From: Planktothrix paucivesiculata PCC 9631
GTDB lineage: Bacteria; Cyanobacteriota; Cyanobacteriia; Cyanobacteriales; Microcoleaceae
DNA length: 57,487 bases
Reading direction: 5' to 3'
Assembly: GCF_900009265.2 (NCBI RefSeq)
Contig: NZ_LR735026.1
Span: 303,965 to 361,451, forward strand
Position 1 is the first letter of the stretch; every line of letters begins with the position of its first letter. Made by a program: the position numbers and the translations under genes. Positions 27,911 through 36,416 of this stretch are shown here, in pieces. The notes below the pieces were generated by a model that ran no database searches, was not told where the DNA came from, and worked only from the letters and a program-made list of their open reading frames with translations.

Positions 27911-30900
27911 TTAATTAGAACGCAGCTTTTCTAATACCTTATCTGTAAACGGATTTTCACCCTTTTTAAGAGATTCTATCCAAGCTTTTCGCTGTTTTTT
28001 CTCCTGATCATTTTCAGCCGATTTCACAAACATCTCAAAATCTTCAATAGCGCCTGGAAAATCATTCGTTAACGCTCTGGCTAAACCTCGACTATTACGA
28101 ATCCATCCATTTTTAGGATCAAGTTCAACGGCTTTATTACAGGCAAGCATCACCTTCTCAGCTTGTTTACTAACACTTCCTACCCAACACAGTTTATTCC
28201 AATCAGAAGCGGAAATTTTTAAATTGGGATCTAATTTTTGAGCTTGATTATAAGCTAGAATAGCTTTTTCAAATTTTAAAATAGGTCTACCATATTCATC
28301 ATTTCCTATTAACCACTTTCCAATCCGAACTAAACTCTCTGCTGCCAACTTTAAACTCAAGTTAGAGTCAAGTTTGGAGGCTTGTTGAAACTTAGAAATC
28401 GCTTCCTTAATATTACCCTCTGCTGCCAGGTGTTCACCCTGCAAAAACCAAGCGGTTGCAGAAGGTTCAACTTGACCACAAACTTGTCGTTCCTTTTCCT
28501 CAAGATTGGGGTTATTTTTCAGGTAGTTCCTCATCCAACTACAAGCGTGTTTGAGGAGTGCCTCTCGGTTAAGTTTCCACAGTTTCACCGTCTTGTCCCT
28601 ACTCCCAGAAGCGATGAATTTTCCGTCGGGGCTGAAGGCGACACCCCAGACATTACTCTCATGGCCTTTGAGGGTGTCAACGAGAGTGCCATCAAGTTTC
28701 CACAGTTTCACCGTGTTATCCTCACTGGCAGAAGCGATGTATTTCCCATCGGGGCTGAAGGCGACACTGATGACACCACTCTCATGGCCTTTGAGGGTGT
28801 GAACGAGAGTGCCATCAAGTTTCCACAGTTTCACCGTGTTGTCACCACTCCCAGAAGCGATGAATTTCCTGTCGGGGCTGAAGGCTACATCCCAGACATT
28901 ACTCTCATGGCCTTTGAGGGTGTTAACTAAAGTGCCATCAAGTTTCCACAGTTTCACCGTGTTGTCCTCACTGGCAGAAGCGATGAATTTCCCGTCGGGG
29001 CTGAAGGCGACACCCCAGACAGGACTCTCATGGCTTTTGAGGGTGTTAACTAAAGTGCCATCAAGTTTCCACAGTTTCACCGTGTTGTCCCGACTCCCAG
29101 AAGCGATGAATTTCCCGTCGGGGCTGAAGGCTACACTGATGACACCACTCTCATGGCCTTTGAGGGTGTTAACGAGAGTGCCATCAAGTTTCCACAGTTT
29201 CACCGTGTTGTCCTCACTGGCAGAAGCGATGTATTTTCCGTCGGGGCTGAAGGCGACACTGATGACACGACTCTCATGGCCTTTGAGGGTGTTAACGAGA
29301 GTGCCATCAAGTTTCCACAGTTTTACCGTGTTGTCATCACTGGCAGAAACGATGAATTTCCCGTCGGGGCTGAAGGCGACACTGGTGACACCCCTCTCAT
29401 GGCCATTGAGGGTGTCAACGAGAGTGCCATCGGGTTTCCACAGTTTCACCGTGTTGTTGTCCTCACTCCCAGAAGCGATGAACTTGCCGTCGGGGCTGAA
29501 GGCGACACCCCAGACAGAATTCTCATGGCCATTGAGGGTGTCAACGAGAGTGCCATCAAGTTTCCACAGTTTCACCGTCTTGTCCCTACTCCCAGAAGCG
29601 ATGAATTTCCCGTCGGGGCTGAAGGCGACACCCCAGACATTACTCTCATGGCCTTTGAGGGTGTGAACCAGAGTGCCATCAAGTTTCCACAGTTTCACCG
29701 TGTTGTCAGCACTGGCAGAAGCGATGAATTTCCCGTCGGGGCTGAAGGCGACACCAAAGACAGAATTCTCATGGCCTTTGAGGGTGTGAACCAGAGTGCC
29801 ATCCAGTTTCCACAGTTTCACCGTTTTGTCAGAACTCCCAGAAGCGATGAACTTGCCGTCGGGGCTGAAGGCGACACCCCAGACATTACTCTCATGGCCT
29901 TTGAGGGTGTGAACCAGAGTGCCATCCAGTTTCCACAGTTTCACCGTGTTGTCAGCACTCCCAGAAGCGATGAATTTGCTGTCGGGGCTGAAGGCGACAC
30001 CCCAGACAGAACTCTCATGGCCGTCTAAACTATTAATTTGTTTCTGTCCAGGCCAGTCAACGATTTGTCGCAGCAAGCCTGTTGCTTGCATCTGGATATC
30101 CATTGTTGCTGTCTTTGCCTGTTGCAATCTTTGATTGAGTTTAATCACATTCAACTGCACGGGCAAGCTAGAATTGAAGGAAGATTCTAACGTCCATTCT
30201 AAGGTCGTTATTTCGGCTCTGAAATTGGCATTTTCCTCCCCAATAAATGCTTTGCGCCGTTGAACTTCTGACCACACACCGAGTAGAGCAACGATTACAG
30301 CAAATGCAATTGAGCCACTAACAATTTGTTGACGTTGACGTCGTTTTTGTTTTTCTTCCTTTCCTTGCAGTTCTTGACTCAACTGAATATATTCTTGTTC
30401 ATCTGGAGACAATTCATCTCGACGTATTTTAAGTTGTTCAGAGGCTTGAACTAGGGCCGCCCCCCGCAATAATAAGCCTTGATCTCGGTTCTTTTCCTGC
30501 CAATAATTCATGGCAGTTCGCAGTCGTTCTTGCCAGGTTCTAAATTCTCGGTCTGTTGCCATCCATTGTCTGAGTTGACCCCAATTTTTAATTAAGGCTT
30601 CATGAACCACTTCAACGGTTTCTTGTTCTTTAAGTTGTTGCGGTTGTTGTTGAGAATTATCCGTTGTTTCACGGGTGATTACCGTCCGACTGGTAACAAC
30701 TAATCTCGCATCGGCTAATTGTTTGACTAAATTCCAATTACTATCATTTAACTCGGCTTTAGTTGCCACTCGGCGGGTGTCTTCCGTTCCTGCACCGGGA
30801 CGCACTAATTGTACAAAGATTCGCCGGACTTGCTGTTGTTGTTCCGGTTTGAGTTTACTAAATTCGCTATCCGCATAACAAGTTAATGCCCCCGAAACTT

Positions 30901-31939
30901 CTCCAATTTCTTGATAAGCATTGTGGGTTAATTGTTTTCCCTTTCGTTTGCTCCAAAGTTCCGTTAAGGCAAATTCTAATAACGGTAAATTTCCCGGTTC
31001 TTTATCGACATCATCGAGAATGCGTTCAATGAGTCCCCCTTCAAAACTCACCCCTAATTTTTGGGCAGGTTTTTCAATAATTTCTCGGAGTTCTTTTTCA
31101 TTCATCGGCCCTAATTTGATATCGTTTTTTTGCAATACATCAACTAAGGGACGATAGGATAGGGCATTTCCTAAAAAATCTGCCCGCATCGTAGCAACTA
31201 ATATCGTTGATAAAGAGGATTGTTCAGCAAAGGATTTAAAGGTATTTAAGAGAATATCGAGAAAATTACGACGGATTTGTTCATCGTTACAAAGGGTGTA
31301 AAGTTCCTCAAATTGATCGGCGATGAGTAAAATTCTATTATTAGGATAATTGCGTTGTATTGTTGAGAAAACATCCGATAAAGGAACGGTATTATCTTGA
31401 AAATATCCGGCTAATTTACGAGCTTGAGCGATGCGATCAGTTTCATCCAGATTTTTGACATAGAGGGGAACTAACGCTTGAGCTAGGGCATGAAACGGGT
31501 CATTTCCCGGTCGAAAATGGGTAAATTGCCAATGTCCGATTTTAACTAATTTTGGGACTAAACCCGCTAAAATTACCGAAGATTTCCCGCTACCCGATGC
31601 CCCTAAAACTGGGATAAAATTACGGGTTTCTGTATATTGAAACAGGTTTTCTACAAAGACTTCTCGCCCAAAGAAATATTCTGCTTTTTCAGGACTGAAA
31701 TGATATAATCCTTGATAGGGACACACTAAATTATCATTAACATCTTCTTCTGTAGCGGTTAGAACCGTTTGTTCTTGATAATAATAGTTATAGATAATTG
31801 TCCGAGATTGATTAATGCTGGTGGTTCCCTGGGTTGTATTCACTAGGTTGACCACCGGATCTTCATTACCGGAAATATTGATATCTCCAGTATGCTGACT
31901 TTTATTAATTAAAGGTTTATCGTTGTTTTCGGCACTCAT
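27911..31939 (-). CDS. nSTAND ATPase with 12 WD40 repeats and TPR tail
   Basis: The ATG at 31939 gives 1342 residues; ATG 31951 and TTG 31999 are alternatives. Residues 12-25 carry NKSQxxGxIxISGN, also present in the adjacent CHAT protease. The nSTAND ATPase follows: FFGRE (89-93), Walker A GASGSGKS (113-120), Walker B ILLIADQFEEL (203-213), then a helical arm domain. A transmembrane helix lies near 550-570 (IVSGSIAFAVIVALLGVW). Twelve WD40 repeats of 41 residues (about 638-1135) and TPR-like repeats end the protein. In this class repeats sense a ligand and the ATPase oligomerises. The CHAT gene directly upstream is the likely effector; the frames overlap if TTG is used. Confidence 0.9.
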   Translation of the reverse strand: MSAENNDKPLINKSQHTGDINISGNEDPVVNLVNTTQGTTSINQSRTIIYNYYYQEQTVLTATEEDVNDNLVCPYQGLYHFSPEKAEYFFGREVFVENLFQYTETRNFIPVLGASGSGKSSVILAGLVPKLVKIGHWQFTHFRPGNDPFHALAQALVPLYVKNLDETDRIAQARKLAGYFQDNTVPLSDVFSTIQRNYPNNRILLIADQFEELYTLCNDEQIRRNFLDILLNTFKSFAEQSSLSTILVATMRADFLGNALSYRPLVDVLQKNDIKLGPMNEKELREIIEKPAQKLGVSFEGGLIERILDDVDKEPGNLPLLEFALTELWSKRKGKQLTHNAYQEIGEVSGALTCYADSEFSKLKPEQQQQVRRIFVQLVRPGAGTEDTRRVATKAELNDSNWNLVKQLADARLVVTSRTVITRETTDNSQQQPQQLKEQETVEVVHEALIKNWGQLRQWMATDREFRTWQERLRTAMNYWQEKNRDQGLLLRGAALVQASEQLKIRRDELSPDEQEYIQLSQELQGKEEKQKRRQRQQIVSGSIAFAVIVALLGVWSEVQRRKAFIGEENANFRAEITTLEWTLESSFNSSLPVQLNVIKLNQRLQQAKTATMDIQMQATGLLRQIVDWPGQKQINSLDGHESSVWGVAFSPDSKFIASGSADNTVKLWKLDGTLVHTLKGHESNVWGVAFSPDGKFIASGSSDKTVKLWKLDGTLVHTLKGHENSVFGVAFSPDGKFIASASADNTVKLWKLDGTLVHTLKGHESNVWGVAFSPDGKFIASGSRDKTVKLWKLDGTLVDTLNGHENSVWGVAFSPDGKFIASGSEDNNTVKLWKPDGTLVDTLNGHERGVTSVAFSPDGKFIVSASDDNTVKLWKLDGTLVNTLKGHESRVISVAFSPDGKYIASASEDNTVKLWKLDGTLVNTLKGHESGVISVAFSPDGKFIASGSRDNTVKLWKLDGTLVNTLKSHESPVWGVAFSPDGKFIASASEDNTVKLWKLDGTLVNTLKGHESNVWDVAFSPDRKFIASGSGDNTVKLWKLDGTLVHTLKGHESGVISVAFSPDGKYIASASEDNTVKLWKLDGTLVDTLKGHESNVWGVAFSPDGKFIASGSRDKTVKLWKLNREALLKHACSWMRNYLKNNPNLEEKERQVCGQVEPSATAWFLQGEHLAAEGNIKEAISKFQQASKLDSNLSLKLAAESLVRIGKWLIGNDEYGRPILKFEKAILAYNQAQKLDPNLKISASDWNKLCWVGSVSKQAEKVMLACNKAVELDPKNGWIRNSRGLARALTNDFPGAIEDFEMFVKSAENDQEKKQRKAWIESLKKGENPFTDKVLEKLRSN
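28545..30025 (-). repeat. Twelve tandem 123-bp WD40-coding repeats
   Basis: This part of the nSTAND gene consists of twelve nearly identical 123-bp units (one has an extra codon, DNNTV). The invariant frame is VAFSPDGKFIAS and NTVKLWKLDGTLV. Differences concentrate just after GHE and at the positions following FIAS. The near identity at DNA level indicates recent duplication or ongoing homogenisation between units. It makes long shadow frames on the opposite strand. Confidence 0.95.
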
Positions 31940-31989
31940 CCTCTCCCCCATCACGATTATTTTTAATCTCAACCCAGACTCAATCAGAA

Positions 31990-33018
31990 TTAAATCCAAA
32001 CCCCTGCTAAAATAGCAGCAACTTTCATCACAGGTTCAGCCAGGGTTTCTACCCCTTCTAATCCTTTTTTAAGGGCTTCAACAGCTTCATCAATTAAACT
32101 TTTATCCGGTTGAGGTTTCTTCAGTTCTGCTTCGATCATGTCAACTGGAAACTCGGCTTGTTTTTTCTGAATAGAATTAAGGGCATTTGTTGCAGCAATT
32201 TCCTGTTTAAGTTTTTGCAGTTCATTTAATGCTGTTTCTAACTTGGAATTTTCTCCGACGGTTTGGGTATAGCTTTGATCAAGATTGACCTCAGAATCTA
32301 CTGTGTTAAAGGCTTGAAAACCTTGATAATGGGTTCCACTATTACCACTAATGGTTATGTTACCAAGAGATTGAGATTTATTCATAGATGGCGGATTTTC
32401 TTGAGGAGATGGCATGGTTTTTTTAGATTCAGGATTGGAACTCATCGCTGCATTTTTCGTTCTGTTTCGATATTTAATTTGAGGTTTATCGACTTCTGGA
32501 ATAGCGTTCAAATCGATTAATGTTCGACCCGATTCAAAACAGTTCTCATAAGGTTCTCCCGCCCCTAACGCCCGATAAAATCCCACCGCAAATTTAATCG
32601 CAGCTTGATCTCCAATGGCTTGATTCATACCGACAACACAATCAATATGTTGATGAATAGCGTTAGCTTGAATTTCACTATAACAAGTATTCAGAATAAC
32701 ACATTCAATTTGAGTTTGAAAGGCTTTAAATAATCGAGCTAAAGCATCTTCTCTCACCAAGACACTCTGACCGGAATGGTCTTCTAAAACCAAGCCATCA
32801 CTTCCAGAACCATGACCGGAAAAGTGTACAATAGTCGGATGATGATCATAAAGGGTTTGTTGTAAATCATCAATCTGAACCGCACCTACTGAAATTATAC
32901 TAAATTCATCTCTGTAATTAGATTTTCTCAGAATTTGTTGAATTTCTCTGAGTTCTTGATCTAAACGTAATGGAGTTGTATTTTTGGGATTAGCTGCAAG
33001 AATTAAGATCTTTTTCAT
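31990..33018 (-). CDS. CHAT-domain (caspase-like) protease
   Basis: The 342-residue protein has an N-terminal CHAT domain with the caspase-type dyad: H69 in VHFSGHGS and C112 in VILNTCYS. The start MKKILILAANPKNTTPLRLDQELREI is typical. After a Pro/Ser/Asn-rich linker, residues 213-226 carry NKSQSLGNITISGN, the same motif as near the N-terminus of the neighbouring nSTAND protein. The C-terminal domain (about 255-342) is helical, ending in a hydrophobic stretch (MKVAAILAGVWI). CHAT proteases in other systems cleave a partner or cell target when activated. It is the upstream gene of a two-gene unit with the nSTAND ATPase. Confidence 0.9.
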   Translation of the reverse strand: MKKILILAANPKNTTPLRLDQELREIQQILRKSNYRDEFSIISVGAVQIDDLQQTLYDHHPTIVHFSGHGSGSDGLVLEDHSGQSVLVREDALARLFKAFQTQIECVILNTCYSEIQANAIHQHIDCVVGMNQAIGDQAAIKFAVGFYRALGAGEPYENCFESGRTLIDLNAIPEVDKPQIKYRNRTKNAAMSSNPESKKTMPSPQENPPSMNKSQSLGNITISGNSGTHYQGFQAFNTVDSEVNLDQSYTQTVGENSKLETALNELQKLKQEIAATNALNSIQKKQAEFPVDMIEAELKKPQPDKSLIDEAVEALKKGLEGVETLAEPVMKVAAILAGVWI

Positions 33019-33091
33019 AAGTTGAATCCAATTTGTTAGATAGAGAACTTGAGATCGAGAAATTCTAACGTTGCTTTCACACCCTAGGGGT

Positions 33092-33667
33092 TTATTTTCG
33101 TCTGGATTCTAATTTCTGGTAAACATCTCTTAAATCAACATTATGATAGGCTAAGGCAACTAAAGTATGATAGAATAAATCCGCAACTTCTCCGGCGATC
33201 GCATCTTTATCATTATCCTTACAAGCCATCACCACTTCGGCGGATTCTTCCCCAATTTTTTTGAGAATTTTATTATCTCCCCCCGCTAATAATTTAGAGG
33301 TATAGGATTCTAATGGGGGATAGTCGCGGCGATCGCAAATCAGATCAAATAACCCAGATAACGTATTTCCTGATAACTCCCGATGCGCTTCTCCTACTCC
33401 AATAATCAGCATCGGATTATCATCATTGTAACGAATTTCTTTTACAGTTATTTGCGAATTCCATAACACAACTTCTGTTTCTTGACAAGACCAAATTTGT
33501 CTGAATCTGATAGTTTTTTCTAAGGCTTCTGCATTCATCCAAACCCAATTTAACACCGTTCCTTCTAAAGCATCTTGGATAATAGATAGAATCAATCCTT
33601 TTTCGTCGTAACGAATTGTATCAATTTCACTCAACAGGCTTAACTCTAAGGGTTTTAAGGTTGACAT
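33092..33667 (-). CDS. HisIE-like protein: intact HisE domain, degenerate HisI domain
   Basis: The 191-residue protein has the layout of HisIE, the fused phosphoribosyl-AMP cyclohydrolase and phosphoribosyl-ATP pyrophosphatase of histidine synthesis. The HisE half is intact: KKIGEES (136-142), EVVMACK and GEVADLFYH (159-167). The HisI half keeps QDALEGTVLNWVWMNAEALEKT (31-52) but lacks the family's SRSR, SGHxQ, DCD and CHTxxxSCF motifs; the zinc cysteines and metal aspartates are replaced (RYNDDNPM, HRELSGNTLSG). It probably hydrolyses phosphoribosyl-ATP or a related nucleotide only. The genome should then carry another functional HisI. It is divergent from hemL, with 140 nt between starts. 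Confidence 0.85.
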   Translation of the reverse strand: MSTLKPLELSLLSEIDTIRYDEKGLILSIIQDALEGTVLNWVWMNAEALEKTIRFRQIWSCQETEVVLWNSQITVKEIRYNDDNPMLIIGVGEAHRELSGNTLSGLFDLICDRRDYPPLESYTSKLLAGGDNKILKKIGEESAEVVMACKDNDKDAIAGEVADLFYHTLVALAYHNVDLRDVYQKLESRRK

Positions 33668-33807
33668 AAATTTACCGAATACAACGAGATCCCTAACTTG
33701 ATTACAATATCATCTGGTTGGTTAGGCTATACCCAGTAAAAGTGATCGGAATACTGCTTTTTGCCTATCAACCCAGACAATATACATTTTAAGGAGATTA
33801 TCTCAGA

Positions 33808-35103
33808 GTGACCATACCCTTAATAACCACAAAATCAGAAGAAATATTTGCCGCAGCCCAAAAAATTATGCCGGGTGGCGTAAACTCCCCCGTGCGGGCG
33901 TTTAAGTCCGTTGGGGGACAACCGATTGTTTTTGATAGAGTCCAAGGCGCCTATGCCTGGGATGTGGACGGGAATCAATATATTGATTATGTTGGCTCTT
34001 GGGGGCCAGCTATTTGTGGTCATGCCCATCCCGAGGTGATCAATGCCCTGAAAGAAGCCCTAGAAAAAGGTACCAGTTTCGGCGCTCCTTGTGTCCTAGA
34101 AAATGTTTTAGCAGAAATGGTAATTGATGCCGTTCCTAGTGTTGAAATGGTACGTTTTGTCAATTCGGGAACTGAAGCCTGTTTGTCGGTCTTGCGTTTG
34201 ATGCGAGCCTTCACCGGACGGGAGAAACTGATCAAATTTGAAGGTTGCTATCACGGACACGGGGATATGTTCCTGGTCAAAGCTGGTTCCGGCGTCGCTA
34301 CCTTGGGTTTACCGGATTCTCCGGGGGTTCCCAAAGCCGTCACTGTTAGTACCCTCACCGCCCCCTACAACGACCTAGAAGCGGTAAAACAGCTATTTAA
34401 TGAAAATCCTGGTGAAATTGCCGGAGTCATCCTAGAACCAATTGTAGGTAATGCTGGCTTTATTCCTCCCGATGGCGGATTTTTGGAAGGGTTGCGGGTG
34501 CTAACTCGGGAAAATGGGGCTTTATTGGTGTTTGATGAGGTGATGACCGGGTTCCGTATTGCCTATGGTGGCGTGCAGGAAAAATCCGGGGTGACGCCCG
34601 ACTTAACGACTTTAGGGAAAGTCATTGGCGGTGGTTTACCCGTAGGAGCTTACGGCGGACGGCGGGATATTATGTCCATGGTGGCTCCGGCTGGCCCAAT
34701 GTATCAAGCCGGAACCCTATCGGGAAATCCCTTAGCGATGACGGCGGGAATAAAAACCCTAGAGTTATTGCAAAAACCAGGGACTTATGAATATTTGGAT
34801 AAAATCACCAAAAAATTAAGTTCTGGGTTGTTACAAATAGCCAAAGAAACTGGTCATGCAGCCTGTGGAGGTCAAATTAGTGGAATGTTTGGTTTATTCT
34901 TTACCCCAGGGCCAGTCCACAATTATGAAGATGCTAAAAAATCCGATTTAGCTAAATTTAGTCGTTTTCATCGGGGAATGTTAGAGCGGGGAATTTATTT
35001 AGCCCCCTCTCAATTTGAAGCCGGGTTTACGTCTTTAGCCCATACGGATGAAGACATTGATAAAACCTTAGCTGCGGCTAGAGAAGTCATGTCTAGTTTA
35101 TAA
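33808..35103 (+). CDS. hemL: Glutamate-1-semialdehyde 2,1-aminomutase HemL
   Basis: HemL makes 5-aminolevulinate, the precursor of haem, chlorophyll and bilins, in the C5 pathway. The 431-residue protein has the typical start [23 protein letters not shown], the PLP-binding lysine K271 in [25 protein letters not shown] and [10 protein letters not shown]. The start codon is GTG, with AAGGAGA (33791-33797) in front. It is expected to be strongly expressed in a phototroph. A perfect hairpin (35111-35142) just beyond the stop may end the transcript. Confidence 0.97.
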   Translation: MTIPLITTKSEEIFAAAQKIMPGGVNSPVRAFKSVGGQPIVFDRVQGAYAWDVDGNQYIDYVGSWGPAICGHAHPEVINALKEALEKGTSFGAPCVLENVLAEMVIDAVPSVEMVRFVNSGTEACLSVLRLMRAFTGREKLIKFEGCYHGHGDMFLVKAGSGVATLGLPDSPGVPKAVTVSTLTAPYNDLEAVKQLFNENPGEIAGVILEPIVGNAGFIPPDGGFLEGLRVLTRENGALLVFDEVMTGFRIAYGGVQEKSGVTPDLTTLGKVIGGGLPVGAYGGRRDIMSMVAPAGPMYQAGTLSGNPLAMTAGIKTLELLQKPGTYEYLDKITKKLSSGLLQIAKETGHAACGGQISGMFGLFFTPGPVHNYEDAKKSDLAKFSRFHRGMLERGIYLAPSQFEAGFTSLAHTDEDIDKTLAAAREVMSSL

Positions 35104-35110
35104 TAGCTTC

Positions 35111-35142
35111 CGCCCCTACAAGTTTGATTGAATGTAGGGGCG
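35111..35142. repeat. Inverted repeat CGCCCCTACA/TGTAGGGGCG
   Basis: Perfect 10-nt arms with a 12-nt loop follow hemL by 7 nt. TGTAGGGGCG is a dispersed cyanobacterial repeat; single copies of the same sequence occur at 4621-4630 and, as GCGCCCCTACC, near 18640. It may act as a transcript end for hemL, but no T-run follows. Confidence 0.6.
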
Positions 35143-35177
35143 AGTTGGTTTTAATACAATTACCAAATAGAACAATA

Positions 35178-35528
35178 ATGAAAGTTAAGACCTCTGTTTT
35201 TGCAGCCATCCTGTCTTTGAGTGTTCTGGGTACTGCCATGGTTGCTCAAGCGGACACCGTAAAAGCTCGCTGTGATGTTTACCCCAAAGGAGAAGATCAA
35301 GCCTCCTCCTCTGGCCCCTGTACGTTTTCTCAGCGTCAAGGCGCCGTTGGCATCCAACTCAAAGATGGCAAACGTTATGACCTTCGCCCCGTAGGGGATG
35401 AGCCGGGTAACTATGTAGACCAGGACGGTCAAGCTGCCTATCGTCAAGGGGGTTTGGAGGGCAAAGGACACATTTATCGGTTCGCTAATGAGTCGATTTA
35501 TGTCTATTGGGATACGGCTCCCTACTAG
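35178..35528 (+). CDS. Small exported protein of unknown function
   Basis: The ATG at 35178 gives 116 residues. Residues 1-25 (VKTSVFAAILSLSVLGTAMVAQA) form a clear signal peptide with cleavage after AQA. The mature part has two cysteines (about C33 and C49, in ARCDVYPKGEDQASSSGPCTF) that could form a disulfide. It ends with a conserved-looking HIYRFANESIYVYWD. Similar secreted proteins occur in cyanobacteria, but I know no function. It follows hemL by about 75 nt on the same strand, with a hairpin between. Confidence 0.78.
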   Translation: MKVKTSVFAAILSLSVLGTAMVAQADTVKARCDVYPKGEDQASSSGPCTFSQRQGAVGIQLKDGKRYDLRPVGDEPGNYVDQDGQAAYRQGGLEGKGHIYRFANESIYVYWDTAPY

Positions 35529-36079
35529 ATACCGTTCATAACCGGTTTACAAATATTAGCAAAAAAATATCGAAATAACCTATCAGAAGAAAAGGATGGG
35601 AGTGTGGAAACTCAGTGTCTTCAGACAACAGAGGGAACACGACGCAGGGGAATTTATTCCCCTTGAAATATTAAAAGATGTGCTAAAATCTAAAAACACA
35701 AGTAAGAATAATAAACATCTGCGTGTTGAAGCATTCTAGTATCGGAGAAATCCCGGCTCCCCAGAAACAACGGTTAGGTTAAAGTCCTAACGGCAGTATG
35801 ACAAGCAAGGAGCAAATAATGGCAGATTGTAGAGCGTACCGCAACTTGGCTTAGTGATGGCTTCTGAAAGTGTCTTAATTCAAGAGTAAAAGTATCGGGA
35901 AGATTAGGCTTGTCGCTTAATCAACTCAGTAGACGATTTTTGGCAGTCGTAGCGAGAATTAAACTAATTTAATTCTGTCCGCAGAATCTCAGTGTCTTCA
36001 GACCTGAGAGTGTCAATCTGAGCAATTTTCTGTTTAAATTTTGAACAGTCACTTTATCATCATTCAGGAAAAAACAATT
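35529..36079. other. 551-nt non-coding region
   Basis: It holds the structured RNA-like element listed at 35611-36003. A terminator-like hairpin, AGGGGAA/TTCCCCT (35646-35663), lies in its left part. No reading frame of plausible length or composition is present. The csbD-like gene starts right after it. Confidence 0.7.
35611..36003 (+). ncRNA. Structured RNA-like element flanked by 16-bp direct repeats (possible orphan HEARO/omega-RNA type)
   Basis: A 16-bp repeat CTCAGTGTCTTCAGAC occurs at 35611-35626 and 35988-36003. Between them are several pairings: GTTAGG/CCTAAC (35773-35791), a 7-nt long-range pairing GACAAGC (35800-35806) with GCTTGTC (35908-35914), and AGGGGAA/TTCCCCT (35646-35663). 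Conserved-looking unpaired blocks such as GTACCGCAAC and GAGTAAAAGTATCG remind me of RNAs associated with IscB/IsrB (HEARO), which are known as ORF-less copies in filamentous cyanobacteria. No IscB or TnpB gene is present here. The family call is from memory and tentative. Confidence 0.4.
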
Positions 36080-36316
36080 ATGAGCATAGAAGATAGAATC
36101 AAAGCTGCGGCTACAGATGTCGAAGGCAAATTAAAAGCCGCTGCGGGTGACTTAACGGGTGATAACCAACTGAAAGCAGAAGGGGAAGCCAAACAAATAC
36201 AAGCCGACGCTATGAATGCCGCCGCCGATCTCAAAGATCAGGCTAAAAACCTAATTGATGGCGTAAAAAATGCCACCAACGATACACTCAATAACGTTAA
36301 ACAAAAATTGGATTAA
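36080..36316 (+). CDS. CsbD-like stress protein
   Basis: The 78-residue protein has the CsbD pattern: IEDRIKAAATDVEGKLKAAAGDLTGD, followed by a highly charged, Ala/Lys/Asp-rich helix (AEGEAKQIQADAMNAAADLK). CsbD proteins are small, probably partly disordered stress proteins. The ATG at 36080 has AGGAA 9 nt upstream. A strong terminator follows at 36345-36381, so it is a single-gene transcript, possibly read through from the RNA element upstream. Confidence 0.9.
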   Translation: MSIEDRIKAAATDVEGKLKAAAGDLTGDNQLKAEGEAKQIQADAMNAAADLKDQAKNLIDGVKNATNDTLNNVKQKLD

Positions 36317-36344
36317 TTCAGAATATTAGATTATAAATTCCTAT

Positions 36345-36381
36345 TCTCCTGTTTTGTATGTAACTTAACGGGAGATTTTTT
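36345..36381 (+). terminator. Rho-independent terminator after the csbD-like gene
   Basis: TCTCCTGTT (36345-36353) pairs with AACGGGAGA (36367-36375) with one G-T pair. A run of six T (36376-36381) follows directly. This is the clearest classical terminator in the window. Confidence 0.85.
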
Positions 36382-36416
36382 GTACAATAGAATCATCCCC
36401 AACCCCACAAAATCAG

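Noticed and set aside
28382-30134. Long plus-strand open frames opposite the WD40 array
   Set aside because: They are repetitive antisense shadows of the twelve WD40 units; they have no ribosome sites and no independent family similarity.
35160-35471. Antisense frame over the small exported protein gene
   Set aside because: The plus-strand gene has a convincing signal peptide and conserved-looking sequence; the antisense frame has neither.
35751-35900. Possible RNase P RNA, because of GGAGAAATCCCGGCTCCCC
   Set aside because: Only this block resembles the start of RNase P RNA; the other conserved regions (such as the ACAGAAA block in the right context) and the overall length do not fit.
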